Source of the DNA: Neodontobutis hainanensis | Taxonomy: Eukaryota > Chordata > Actinopteri > Gobiiformes > Odontobutidae | Length of the DNA stretch: 64,000 bases | Assembly: GCA_024349245.1 (NCBI GenBank) | Contig: JALDNG010000016.1 | Coordinates: 2,529,001 to 2,593,000, forward strand | Direction of reading: 5' to 3' | In this document: piece by piece, positions 27,962 to 40,600 of the stretch | Position numbering within the stretch: the stretch's first letter is position 1 | Layout of the letters: each line of letters begins with the position of its first letter | The notes under the pieces: model-generated | The model's database searches: none | Told to the model about the DNA's origin: nothing | Seen by the model: only the letters and a program-made list of their open reading frames with translations | Translations under genes and position numbers: made by a program

Positions 27962-27984
27962 CAGCTCAGTGTCAACACAGTCTT

Positions 27985-28161
27985 TCGGAGTTAGAGTATG
28001 AAAAGGAAGAAGAGGAAGGGGGGGTTGAGTTCTTTGGAGATGATGCGGCTTCGGCAACTCCGGACTTTCCCCCAGCAAGAGACAGAGTCCTCCCCTCCCC
28101 TCACCCTTCCTTGTCTCCCTCCCTGTGCCATATCCACCCACCCGTCCACCCACCAGCCCAC

Positions 28162-28213
<52 letters not shown>

Positions 28214-28301
28214 GCGCACACACAAGGATTGCAGCAGCGACAGAGGCAGCATAGCAGAGATGGAGATCACCGCTCTGCTCTTGAGAGAGTGTGCGTTCCC
28301 G
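27985..28301 (+). other. insyn2a: Candidate 5' exon of insyn2a with upstream ORFs
   Basis: The stretch ends with the strong donor TTCCCG|GTGAGT (intron from 28302). It contains a (CT)n(CA)n tract and two upstream ATGs. Joined to the acceptor at 36496, the frame from the ATG at 27998 runs without a stop into the main ATG at 36502, adding 103 residues of low-complexity sequence. The ATG at 28260 gives a 17-codon frame whose TGA (36506-36508) ends just past the main start. The mammalian protein begins at MVSK, so the extension is probably not the main product. The exon could instead belong to another transcript. Confidence 0.4.
28162..28224. repeat. (CT)n(CA)n microsatellite in the candidate first exon
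   Basis: About nine CT units pass directly into about 20 CA units with a CGCGCG interruption near the end. It lies between the TATA box and the donor at 28301, so it would be transcribed. Confidence 0.95.
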
Positions 28302-28517
28302 GTGAGTGTCAGTAACTGATGCTTCCTTGATGAGCAAGAAGGAGGGGGGTTAGAACAAACCGGGGCGAAAGGACGTGATGAGTTTTTGAGGCAATGTCTA
28401 CTACTGTCTGCTGTGTGCGCCTTCTCTCCCGTCCTGATGATGTACTGAACGCTTTCCGGATGTGCCACAACTCCGTACTCAGCTGTGACCGTGCCGGTTA
28501 CCTCAGTCACCCCGCAG

Positions 28518-28651
28518 CCTGCCTGAGCTGCTGCTGCTGCCCCTCTTCTGGATGGACAGGACCCCGGCATCTAGTGGATACATGGATGAACGCTGGCTCT
28601 ACAGGGGATCTGCGCTTTGACGTCCTTCGTGACTCTAATCGGCTCCTCAAG
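28518..28651 (+). other. Possible alternative 5' exon
   Basis: A 134-bp interval is bounded by an acceptor-like CACCCCGCAG (to 28517) and a donor CTCAAG|GTAGGAGT, close to the candidate first exon of insyn2a. It has no recognisable protein content. It could be an alternative leader exon or chance; both sites are only sequence matches. Confidence 0.2.
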
Positions 28652-29744
28652 GTAGGAGTTACACTCAGTAAAAAAAAAAAAGTCAAGACAAGACTCTTTT
28701 TTTCAGTCAAATAGGAAATTCAGAAGCATGTGTGACTTATGGATAGACGGTTAATGTCTTTGATTAGTGTTTTATTTGTGGAGTTGGTTGAATAAATTAT
28801 ATAAAAAAGAAGATATCTGCAATGCATGCCTCCAAACCTCATATTCTGTATCAATATAATGCATTTGTCTTGAATTACATAGTTCTAATGCAGTCTCTGC
28901 CATCTGATAAGGCAAAGGCTTACATTTTTCCACTTGTAAATTCCTTGAAGAATATTGATGAATACTCTGTAACGCTATATGTCTATATTGTACTTTTAAA
29001 GAGAGAGTGGTGGAATGATTATGATTTATTAAACACCTTTGGCTTGGAGTGACGCAGAGTATATGACATGTTTGACATGCACACAGCAATGTCCCGCTCA
29101 AGGCTAGATTTGAGGAATATGTTACTTATCGTGACTAATGTCTGATCGGTGAAGCCCCAAAGGTACCGCATCATATGCATACTGTAGGAATCCACACTTA
29201 TAGACAGCATCTCCACGTCTCCAGCCCCCCTCCCCTCTGTTCTGTTTGTCCCTATTCCTAGACACGTCATTCCTTCACTACCCAGATGTACTGGAGGCAC
29301 AGATGGGGTGCAGTTTGGGACAGCACACGCCACCTAACCATATTTTTGTACAGAGGTTACATAACATACCAATTTATCTGCCCTCGTCCAAGCAGCTTCA
29401 TCCGCTCAACCAACTGGCAGGAAGTTGCAATTATGACCTGCATAGTTCATCAAAGCTGTGAGATTTTAAGTACTTATTTAAGCCCAACCCACACAGTTTG
29501 AATTTCTTTTTTCCCAAATTAGAGCCTTACAGATGTTACTTTGTATATGTTCCAGTTTTGTTAGTGTGTGGAGAAACGTGATGAAACAAAGAAATAACCT
29601 GTATAGATCTCTCACTGTCAAACGTGACTTTTTAAGTAAACAGAATGGCTGATGTTAGAGTTTCTACTGGTTTTCACTGGAAAATTAGGGTTAAGACAAA
29701 TCAAGGTCTCCATCTCACATTGTGCTTCTCTGTTTTGTGTCTTT

Positions 29745-29806
29745 GTGCTGCCTCTTGTAAATGAGAATTGGTTCTCAGCTGACTTACCTGGTTAAATAAA
29801 AAAGAT
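29745..29806 (+). mobile_element. Short LINE/SINE 3' tail
   Basis: CTTGTAAATGAGAATTGGTTCTCAGCTGACTTACCTGGTTAAATAAA is a 3' tail shared by many fish retroposons. Only about 60 bp remains. Confidence 0.45.
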
Positions 29807-29894
29807 GTCTTTGATCAATAATAGTTTGGCTTAATGTTCCATCAGCATACTCTGTCAAAGTTTGATTCCATTGCAAACCCCCAAATAGTAGTTG

Positions 29895-30086
29895 GTTTAC
29901 ATTTAGCAGACATTTTTATTCAAAGCATCAATGCAACTTCTATTCACCAGTGTTACAGCCAAGACACCACTGGAGGAAAGGTGGGTTAAGTGTCTTGCCC
30001 AAGGACACAACAACAGTACGAACTGTGGGGAGAGCGGGAGTCGAACCACCTACCTTCTGGTTGAAGGCTGAGCCACTGTGCCCCCA
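29895..30086 (-). mobile_element. tRNA-derived SINE, family A, copy 1
   Basis: The minus strand carries a tRNA-like head with a B-box GGTTCGACTCC, a body with GTGTCCTTGGGCAAGACACTT, and the tail GTCTGCTAAATGTAAA. Part of the A-box region is deleted. The same body and tail occur in the copy at 37.8 kb. Confidence 0.7.
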
Positions 30087-33000
30087 GCTCTACATGGGTA
30101 TCTACCAGCATCCATGTACAGCCCACAGTACATCAAGGTAGAATGCATAACAGAATGGTTGATATTAAGAACCTTTTACATTCTTCCATGAGCCTTGAAT
30201 TACTAATACCACACTTCAAAGCACAGAAAAATCTGACAAGAGCATCTGTGGAACCGTAGTCAGGAATGGAAGAATCAAAGCCACCAACTCCAACTCTCTT
30301 AGAAATTACAACCTGCTGTTGGCTTTTTGTGAAGGTGTGGAGTTCAACTACACTGCCTTGGCCTCAGGGAAAACAAACCATTTCATTCCTCAAATGAGTC
30401 TCCTTCATTTTTTTAAGAGTGTTGAGACTGCTGACTCTGGTCCTTTCTGTGTTGGGCCATGAGTAGCTGCTACACAGGGATGTTTACAGCACCTTACTGT
30501 AGCATGTGTTTTATGACCTCATCAAGGTGATGCACTGTACATATATTCTGATCAGACGCTCTCTTTTTATTACATAAAAAAAATCCACCTGTGTGAAAGG
30601 TTGCATGATTAAAACCTCCCAAAATGCCCCTCACTTACTTTTTCAGAAATACTATTCCCAAAGATCCATTTCACAAGCAGTCCTCCGAGCCAGCAGATAC
30701 AGTACAGACAGAGAGGGATAGAAGTGCTTTTTTAAAACCTTCCACTATTCCCCCAATAACCGAAAGTGCAGCTCTGTGATAAATCTTTTAAGCCAATGTC
30801 ATAAAGCAAACTTTCACAGGTGTAGCCTGCAGCTCGTGCTGGATATAGATAACCCTGAATGAGATGCTATGTGTGTCTCTGGTTGTCCTTATGGCTGGGG
30901 ATCTCCGGCAAGTGGCTGGGATTTGGAACTTCACTGAGGTGTCTTTTTACGCTGTTGCTGTAGCTTTTGCTGGTGGAGTGTGTTGGAGGAGCAATCAATT
31001 CAGTGCTTACTGTGGGCATGAAAGATGTATGTACTGCACTTATAGCTACATTAGTTCACGACAGACAGGTAATGCCCAAAAGTTCACGGCGCCAATGTCA
31101 CATTCTGTAATTTATGCAGGGAATGGATAGGGATACATAAATATGCATAATGATGGTGACGGCTCCAGAGTGTTGTAATTAATAGTGGAGCATTTACCTT
31201 ATCATACAACCTTGCTTAGCATATTTTCACTAACAGCTGATTTTACATGGTGGGCTATAGTGGGTCCATGCCGTTTTATTGCCAAAGTACCAAAGGTTAC
31301 TATGGAAGCAGAGTGGGAGGCCACCCTGATAACATTACTTAAGCATTAATGAGAGTGGCTAGACAGGCCTCTCCTGCATGAATACCCCCACAGATGCACT
31401 CGGGTAATTATTGTGTTGATATTAGCTGACAAGCATGTTCGGCAAAGGAAGCACAGACTCCTCTACGCTTTGCAACAGGCGCATAAATTATGAGTCAGCA
31501 TTTTTTTGACCGACGCAATCGAAATGGATCCAATTCATCCATTAACATTCTTCCCAAACAGTTTTATGCAAAGTGGTCATAATATATCAGTCATCATATG
31601 GGGTTACTTAAGGTGCGTGTATTTCAGACGCAGAGCTTTCACTGTGAAGAACTGAAGGGCAATTGTAACCGACAACGTGGTCTGCCAGGGTGCATAAGGA
31701 GATTTCAGAGGATTACTTTTGCAATTTTAGAGTCAATGCATTATTCATAATCCTTTCGATAGCTAAGGCCAAATCAGTGAAGGACCTCAGGTCATTAGCA
31801 GAGATATAGCTGGCTTTGAGACGTGGAGGAGGAGCGCTTTGAGGAGGATGACAAGGAAAAGCAGATTCCACTATATCTAAATATATCCATTTGTCACTTG
31901 AGTCTGTCTGTCTTGCAGCTTGGTTCTGACTCGAGTTCCCCCAATAACTACTAATTGAAGTAGCTTTTCTCCATTTCCTTATGTGTGAATCACCGTTTAG
32001 CAGCTTTACATGCCTTTACATGGCTGCTGCGCATGAAGCCGCTCACAGAGAGACTTCCTGCGGATATGATTACCTTTTCAGCCGGGTGAGATTGGGAATT
32101 TGGGAGTGTGAAATAATACGATCCCATGTGAATCAGCCTCGAACAAATACTTTTTTATCCATGCAACTGGTTCTGACTAACAACTTCTTAAATCAAAGCT
32201 AAGCCGTGTTTTAGAACAAATAGCAAACTCTGTAAAAAATCAGCGGCTCCAAATCCCCCAAACAGGATGATAGGGCTTTATTTTATTTTATTTTTTTGTA
32301 AAATTGAGCTACTTACTGGTTTATTTTCTCCTCTGGCACTCAATGCACAGTTACACTCACACTGCTGTTAGTTCCTGTGTTAATAGGGAGCAAGATGAAG
32401 CAGCCGCCTCTAAATATATTCAATTTAATCAAAGCTTTGGCTGGGGTGAGGTTACAGTGGACAGTGTGCAAGGTGAAATGCATGGCAGCAGTCCCAAGAA
32501 ACACAGCCTCACGCTCTTCTGTTATCAAGCTGTCTTCTGTTGTGTGTGCACCTTCTGTTTATGCAGCACTATGAGAGGAGACGTCCTCTTTAAAGCGTTG
32601 TTTTTACTGGAGTGGTACGGTATGGGTTGAGTTAGCAGAAGTAAGTTTCTTTTGCCGAAATAGGTTTTGACGAGTCGATGTCATTCAGCTCTTGTTTTGT
32701 GACAAAAAACATTACATTTACTGTCTACATTGCATTAAACACGAACAGAATTTTTAATGTTTTGTCTCTAAAAGGAAGGAAACTAGCACATCTTTATAAA
32801 TTTACATTTCAAATGCTGGGAATGAGCCAGAAACAGTATTTTCAGTTATTAATGGACTTTACTTCCAGACTCTAATCTTTATTCTAATAATAGCAATGCA
32901 TCTAAATGTTCTAAATACAATTCATATCTCACATAGAAACACAAATTGTGTGGTACTTGTGTGACATCACAGTGCCAGCTGGGAATAAAAAATAAAAATA

Positions 33001-33146
33001 AAAATACTTGTATGTAAAAACACACATATGCACATAACTTTTGCTCTTCTTCGTTCTCAGTTAATTTGACATAAAGTCTTTGTCTTTATGTCAGTTTTCT
33101 TTAATCAAGTCCAGTCTCCTATCAAGCATTGGGTATGTCTCGGGTT

Positions 33147-33288
33147 ACCTTGGTGGCTCACCTTGCAGAGCACATATCCCAAACTCGGGTGACCCAAGAT
33201 AGATTCCAGCTCAGGTCATTTGCTCAATGTCATTTCAGTTTCTCTCATCCATTTTCCTTTCTGTCTAAGTCAGTCAAAAGGCAAAAAC
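33147..33288 (+). mobile_element. tRNA-derived SINE, family B, copy 1
   Basis: The head reads CCTTGGTGGCTCACCTTGCAGAGCAC with a degenerate B-box AGATTCCAGC, and the body contains GGTCATTTGCTCAATGTCAT. That body block is shared with the inverted copy at 35.2 kb. Confidence 0.6.
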
Positions 33289-35186
33289 TGTCTGTCTGAA
33301 GGTGCTGCTCGATGTCTCTTTAATGATTACACTCCTGTTGAACACTGACAGTGACCTGTTAGTCTGCGGCATAACTTTCAAAAGTGGAAGTGAACCATAA
33401 GGAAACAAACAAATACAACTTTAAATGTTTGATTAAAATTCTAAAAGGCTACCAACAAAGAACCTTATATTGATAAAATATAATTGTGTTTATATTTTTG
33501 CCATTATTTATTTATCTTGGTTGTTTTTTGACGAGACACCACTGGTTCGCTACCAAACTGCTGTAATGACCAAACATGTACCAAAACATTTAGTGGAAAG
33601 TGCCTCAAGAAGCTTCGGGAAATATTCATGTTTCTCACAAATGTCTAGTCCTAACGGTCTAAGATTTAGCTGTAAATATGTATGTTCTTTCTATTTTCTG
33701 CGCCCATCATTGTGTCATTACATGCTACACCATCAGTCATTAGGTCATTTACCAGCGCAGCTCAATGCAGCTGATGCTCATCGGCAGATCAGAATATAAA
33801 TGAACGCAATCCATTCATTCACTGCCTTTTACAAATCTCACCGGGGTCATAAAAGTGACAGTAAGGAAATGTCTCTTCAGTATGAATTTCCCCAAAAGAA
33901 CAATCACGATGGATTGGATGGATGGATTTACAATATTTCCCAATGATAAAATCTGATTACTTTCTACGAAGCCGCACACACAGCTTCCCTTTGTGCGCTA
34001 ATACATGATTCATCTGAGTTTATTTATCGCTTGGTGTCTTGTCATATGGAAATGATTAACCCGCCTCTTTCTGATGTTTCCTTTCAACCGCATCAGACAT
34101 CATTTAATTTCCTCATTCAGCAGTATATATTTCATGATGAGATCACAGAAGCGGGATCCGTCGACGTGTAGGACAGTATTTCTTATGGGAACGCAGTGAC
34201 ATCTATTTAACATTCATATGACAAATAATTATTAACATGCATTGCGTAGCTTGTGTGTTACTAAACATTGATTTAATATACACATAACAGTATCTCAAGT
34301 TTTTAATGATCTGATTGAGATTAAAGCCTACTTTGCCACTAGCTTTAAAAAATATGTCGCTGTCAAAAAACATTGTCATTAAATATGGATCATTCGTGCT
34401 AAAAATTTCATTGCAGATCTGGCACAGCTACATTCAACCCCATCTCAACACAGTGTCCCACGTCAGATGTATCTGTGTAACATTTCCAGAAATCACTGAT
34501 ACATAAAATATCAAGGGAAAAAAAAAACAATACAGTCCTTCCAGTCACATGTATAATTTACACTTTCTGTTTCATCTTTTTTTTGTTTTATAACAAAATA
34601 AAATTTTATGGTGATGTTTGGTGTTAGGCGTTAAGAATTAAGAATTGGGCTTAAAGTCAGAAACCTAGGAATTGTATAATATAGAAAAAGCAATCCCAAA
34701 AGGTAAGAGTCACATGATGTGACCTGTGACATTACATTTCTGTTCTTGGTCTGTTTTGGCCTTTGGGTATGCCGGTCTCAGTTTGACATTTTGCTTGACA
34801 AGTGTGTTGATGTGGTGTTTGTACATGGCCCTTTGTATAAAGAAGAAAATGTCATAAATGAGAATATGCCATTTTGTTCAATATTTAGATTTAATTCTGC
34901 ACTCTGTCGAACAAACCAAACCTACTGAATAAAACAGTGATACTCCTCACCTGTGGGAGCGCTGCATCAATAATTACTAAAAAGAGACCACACCAAAGAA
35001 GGAGAGGAACTCTTGCTCATCTATTGTGCAAAGCCCACCCCTTCAGCTGCATAAATCATTCATTTCATAAATTAAGACCAAAAATGTCCACTGATTAGTC
35101 TGAAATCTTTACTAATCTTTACTTGGAAGCAGACCTTTATGAACATCATGTAGACCTGAGTTAATTTCTGTTTTTGAAGATATTTT

Positions 35187-35349
35187 TTAGGCCTTTTATT
35201 CTTTATTGACAGTAGTTTGACAGAAAACATTGCGAGAAAAATGGGGATGACATTGGGCAAATGACCCATCTGAGACTCACAACTCTTCTGTGTTGTTGCA
35301 TAGCTTTTTTGTATTTGCGAGTACTCTACCAACTGAGCTAGTTCACCGA
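35187..35349 (-). mobile_element. tRNA-derived SINE, family B, copy 2
   Basis: The minus strand has A-box TAGCTCAGTTGGTAGAGTAC, the body GGTCATTTGCCCAATGTCAT and a tail CAATAAAGAATAAAAGGCC. The B-box region is worn. Confidence 0.6.
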
Positions 35350-35631
35350 GTTCACTTTTTTGTCCACACCACGAGTTTGATTGCACATTGACATCTCCCC
35401 AAAAGACTCGGACAATCCAATGAAACAAATTAGAATTAGACTATTAAAGCAGACCAAAATTATATACACTAAAACTCTAGTAGCTCAGGTTTTGGGACTG
35501 AAACTCTTAAAGTCCTGAATTTTTTGCCCCATCCACTGCCCCAACATTTCCTCTTTTTTAACAGCCTGTTACTATAAGTAATATGCAGTTGGTTTTGTTT
35601 GTTTGATTAAGATTGCACAAATGTTATTTAA

Positions 35632-35992
35632 AGGTGCATTATATACAGTATATCATTTTGTAGTTTGCAGTTGAAAAAAATATGCAATGGTCTATAGTCA
35701 CTTTTTAATGCTAAAGGTAAAAAGCGAAAAAAGGACAGTGCGGGACATTGATTAGCATTACTACTACCTGGATGAGTGAGAACCTCCACAAACCAATTCA
35801 TAATTATGAACCTAACCAGACCCATTGGCCTTGAAATAAACTCATCATCCGACCTATCATGGTTCTGTCATTTCCAACGGCGTATCTCTGTAAGTCTATC
35901 TAGCATAGCCGCTCACTGGAAGTGTGAGGAGTGTGAGATGGAAAAAGTCTGAAATTTACTACAAGGTGCCAAAAAAACTACACAACACACCT
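35632..35992. mobile_element. TTAA-flanked MITE, copy 2
   Basis: TTAA at 35628-35631 and 35993-35996 flank AGGTGCATTATATAC and CTACACAACACACCT. The right end shares the AAAACTACACAA..CACCT pattern with copy 1. Confidence 0.65.
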
Positions 35993-36501
35993 TTAAAACA
36001 CCCAAAAACATTCATATTAGCTTTCTTTCCATTAAGGTCTTATTTAAAAACATGTATAAAGCAAAATTAAAGCTCAGCTCAGTCGAACAATCACATGGCC
36101 AGTGTGACAGCTGTTGCAGAGATCACAGCTGCCCACGCTCATCTGTGAGTGTAAGTAATGTACTCACACATTTTAGTTCTCTCTAAGGTAGGTCAGGACA
36201 TTATTATTAGTTTTAAATATTCTTTCACCAATGTGTCACGTCCTTTAATTGCAATAAATCAAAATCTATGTGAACGCTGGTTTCAATTTCAAATACTAGA
36301 TTAATGTTTGGCAGTCTTTTACATTTAGATCACATCTTACGGATTTGGATGAATGCTATAATAAAGCTACAGTCAAAAATAGTAAAAATGAATCAAAATA
36401 TCTGCAGCAGTGTCACTTTGAAGTTATTCTAAATTATAATCCTAGCTTCTGGATAACTCATGGAACTGATTTTTCTTTCTCTTTGCTTTTTTGCAGGAAA
36501 T

Positions 36502-37646
36502 ATGGTGAGCAAGGAGGACACCAAAAGCATTGCTCTGTCGAATTCCGATGAGTCCGATTGCGAGACAGCCCAGTCACACAGCTTCAACACGGAGTCTGGT
36601 CCCGAAACCGGCAAGCCACAAGTGAAGAAGAGGAACAAGGCGTTACAGGTTCGGTTCAAGGACATCTGCGAGGCCCAGAATGAGCATCGAAGAAGGCGCT
36701 CTAGATCCATTTCTTGCAAAGTGACACATAGGAAATATATGACAATGCCTGCCAGACGATCCATTCCCAACGTGACGAAGAGTACTGGTGTCCAGACATC
36801 ACCAGACCTCACAAAGAGATACAAGACTTTTCCTTTTGAGAGGAAAAAAGGACACACGTTTAAACATACCGCCTTGGTGGAAAATTACAAAGGACAGAAT
36901 AATGGGTTTTTGAGTGATATAAAGACAAGTGAGGACGGACAAACTATGGCGCAGTCCTCAAAGTGCAAGGGGAAGATTGTAGGCCAGACCAAAGCATTGC
37001 TGCACCACACGGATGACAGCAGCGACACTGAGGATTTGCTTTCTAGTGCCAACTGTTTGGATGGACCCTCGTGTCCAAACGCTTCACAATTCACAGATGA
37101 GTGCCGTCCAAACAGCTCTCCACCCAAAAGCGAATCTCAGTGTCATGTTTCGGGGACAAGGGCAAAACATAAAGGATTACCCAAAGAAGACACGGACGCT
37201 AGCTCTTCCTCAAAGCGCCAGTTGGCTAGCTCTTCACGGGACAAAGTCAAAGGTTCGGGGCCTGTTGCGTGGAACTCTTTAACACACGTGGAGTCTTTAG
37301 GAAGCCCCTCTGTGAGCTGTAAAAGGAAAAAGAGCACACAGGCAGGGGAACAGCAGTCACAGACGCTCCCGCATAGTGCCAAGTGCTCGGTGCAGTCACA
37401 GGGGCATTGTCGGACAAGGCATGTGTCAGCTTCTTCAAAACTTCAGCAAACAGTCCAGGGGGAAGGGGGGTTTCCTCCGGGAGGGTCAGGAGCCCGGGGC
37501 GAGCCGATAACGCCCTTATCAGGAGACAGTGATATCAAAGCACAGCTGCAGGCCATGGAGAGTGTCATCAATTCAAGCCAGGAGACCATCAAAGTCCTAC
37601 TTGGAGTCATTCAGGAGCTGGAGAAAGGTGAAGCACAGCGAGAGGG
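36502..37646 (+). CDS. insyn2a: insyn2a coding exon 1
   Basis: This exon encodes residues 1-381 plus two bases of codon 382. The acceptor is a T-rich tract ending TTTTTTGCAG at 36496, so the exon begins at 36497 with five non-coding bases before the ATG. The donor is GAGGG|GTGAGT, with the intron starting at 37647. Reading through the donor gives an immediate TGA, which supports splicing there. The exon carries the basic N-terminal conserved block, the Ser/Thr-rich middle and most of the C-terminal coiled-coil-like helix. Confidence 0.95.
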
Positions 37647-40600
37647 GTGAGTACAGACAGCTCTTTCACTGGACTACTTTGTACAACATCACATCCCCAA
37701 CAGCTGCATAGTAACCTTTTCTACTCACATTAAACTTAAGTTTAGTGCTTATGGTAAACTCTCTATCCTTATTTTTTTTTTAGCTGTTTTGTTCTATAAC
37801 AACACTGTTTTAGCGGCAGTAGCTTAGTGGGTAGAGCGGTCGTCCTTCAAGATAGGCGGTTCAATTCTCACTCTGCCCACAGTTCATACTGTCGTTGTGT
37901 CCTTGGGCAAGACACTTGCCCACTTTGCCTCCAGTGTCTGTAACACTGGTAATTACTGTACACAATGTACAATGTCGTGGATAAAAGCGTCAGCTAAATG
38001 AATAAATGTAAATGTAAAATAATCCATTTAGTTGTTGACAAGTGTCAACCACTGGGAGAGCTCCTTGTTCCCGGAATTGAGCTGTGATTGGCCAAAAATC
38101 ACGGCGTGAGCAAAAATCCTTTATTATAAAGCCTAGCAGTCTTAAACATACTGTACCTAGTAATAACTGATAGTATGTTGAAAATGCAATCATTAGTGGA
38201 AAAAAAACAGGCTTTCTGATGCCATCTACTGTTTATTATAAGGGATTTTATAGGTTACTCAGGTACAGAATAATTTTGCCAATCACATGTGCAAGCACAT
38301 GCTGAAAAAAGGAGCACTCCCATTGGTCAACACCAGCTTGAGATTGGACGTTTCAGGAAGTGTAGAAGTGTATTTTCACTATTCAACTATCAAATACAAT
38401 TCAATCACATAACGAGGCGCAAATAACTGCCGTGCTGACAAGCCGCAGCTAAGCTAATGCTAACCTCTAAACTTCACTTTGGTGTAATCTATTAGTAGAA
38501 ACAGGTGAGGTTTTTTGGGTGTGAGTGGAATCTGAAACAGGGACAGCAATAGAATATTAGGTAGTGGAGCCTGAAGGTCTCCTTCTTTTAGACATGATTC
38601 CTGTAAGCTGTTAGGTGATTAAACTGTCAAACTAAATGCAAGAGTAAAAAATCAAGTAATCCCCATTTAAAGTCATAATATGCAGGATTGTCCTAAAAAA
38701 TTTAAATACCCTCACACGGTGGAAAAGCCTTCTATTTTACATCAAAGGCCCTCCAAAAGAATATGGAAGCAAATGTATTTGAAACACACTAGCTTCTACT
38801 TGTGTTTCATCATTTTATTCCTTTGTTTACATGGGAGGGATGTTTTTAAGTGTGTAGCTCTCAGTAAGTCATAACTCATAGGAGAAGATGAAAAATGCTT
38901 TTAAGCACATATCAGGCAAATAGTTATATGTTTCAGTTCTTGATATTCTACATAACAGTGTTTTTGAAAACACAATAGCTCAACTTGATCTGTAAGCTGT
39001 GTTGGAAGTCTGGTACAGTGTTTTACCAACCGTTTTTTAGAGGACCTATTTTTCAAAAAACTGAAAGGATCATGAGACATTTTGTCTGTTTTGTCATTGT
39101 AGGTTTGGTCTTTTTGTGTAAGGGGGGCTTGTATGACCTCTGATGATGATATCTCTCATCAATAGTAGATCCAAACAGATTATGTCCCTTTTTTAAGGGA
39201 ATACTGGTCTAAAGAGCCCAGTAATCTCTACAATGGAACTGTATCAGTGTAACATTTTTTAGAAAACACAAGGGAATGGCACATAGAAACCAAGCTTCTG
39301 TAAAGTTGGTTAAAGTGTCTCACATGTTTCATACTTTTTTTATTTTTAAATGTCTGCGTATGATTTGACATACAAAGATACTCATGTTCAAAAAATTATT
39401 ATACGTCTGTATATCGTGTACCTTTACCTTACAGGCTTCAAAAAAGTCTAATAGCTTTTCCTCAGCCCGAGGAGTGCAGTGGTGCAATTGTAGGGATGGC
39501 TGTACTGCCATCTCTCAAACCCACAGCAGCACAAAGTAAATTGCATGTAAGCCATACCCACATGCACTCACGAACAAGGCACCCTAGTGGGCCACTGTGG
39601 AAGTTTCTGTAAAGACCCAATTAGTGCAGCCTCATAACACTCTGCCTTTCATCTTCTCATAGCTGAGAGTCTGCACACACACCTCCATGAGCAGAGGTGA
39701 CGGCGCAGGAATGGTCAGCCAAGTAGCCTGGCAAAGAAATTACAAAATAAACTGAAAAGACAAATAAATACCTCATAGGACACTGTTGTATATAAAAGAT
39801 ATAGCTGCAATCATAGGGTGACAAAGCAGATATACAGTGACTAAATTACCTGTAATAATAGATCAACTTGCTTCATATAATTCCAACAAAATCTTGCAAC
39901 TGACTCTTCATTGTACTTTTGTGTCTAGATACATGTGTTGCAAGATCAGAAAATGAATGAGTAGTTTACAGTGGAAATACATAATCAGTGTCTCTGATAT
40001 TTATAAAGGTTGACCGGAAACAAATCTTTTTGAATGAAAGGCCTTGCTTTTTGTAACACTTTCTATAGACATGATGCAAAAAGATTGTTTGGTAGAAGGC
40101 CGTTTGGTGCCGAGTGGTGCCGAGGAACTAAATGTCAAAGGTTTACAGTGACATCCTCTAAAGCTCTGTGTGGTTTTCTTTGATCTATACCCCCTGCTCA
40201 GAATTTAAAAAAAATTGTAATGATTATATTTGTATTCCAAGTTAATTACATTTGTTTTTAGTGAGCCGCTATCTGTTGCTAAATAAGTTTCCAGTTCACA
40301 GTTCTGCTAACAAGGCATCACACATTATAAATAAAGAACTCGTTTGTCCTCCTTTTATTCTCTCCACATTCAAGAAAAGCCTGTTAGTGGCACTTTAGCA
40401 AGCTCCAGTCACTCTTCCTCTAGCCCGTTTTTTTTTTTTTTTTTTTTTTTTTTTTGGTTTGTTCCCAGGGGAAAATGTGTCTCTAAAGCTGCTAAATGAT
40501 TCACTGTGTTCATCAGCCACTCTCTTATTTTGTCTGTGTGTTGTTGGCTGCGAGGCACAGGTACAGTTCAGTAGGTTTACTGCACCTGAAAGAAGGTTGA

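Larger units (their letters stand above)
28652..36496 (+). other. insyn2a: Probable insyn2a first intron
   Basis: If the 28.3-kb exon is right, 28302-36496 is an intron of about 8.2 kb. It holds two SINE types, a LINE tail and a TTAA MITE. The parts at 30.8-31.6 kb and 33.6-34.2 kb are repeat-free and rich in ATTA/TAAT and CAGCTG motifs. Confidence 0.4.

Noticed and set aside
28101..28570. Several overlapping frames around the CT/CA repeat on both strands
   Set aside because: Mostly low-complexity translations of the microsatellite; only the plus-strand leader hypothesis has splice support.
36460..36501. Upstream in-frame ATG giving a hydrophobic MELIFLSLCFFAGN start to insyn2a
   Set aside because: These codons are the polypyrimidine tract and splice acceptor; vertebrate INSYN2A starts at MVSK. 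The apparent signal peptide is an artefact of reading the intron.
36429..36857. 142-codon minus-strand frame
   Set aside because: Antisense shadow of insyn2a coding exon 1.
37813..37885. tRNA gene, from good A- and B-box matches
   Set aside because: It is the head of a SINE: no acceptor-stem pairing was found and it continues into a shared SINE body and tail.
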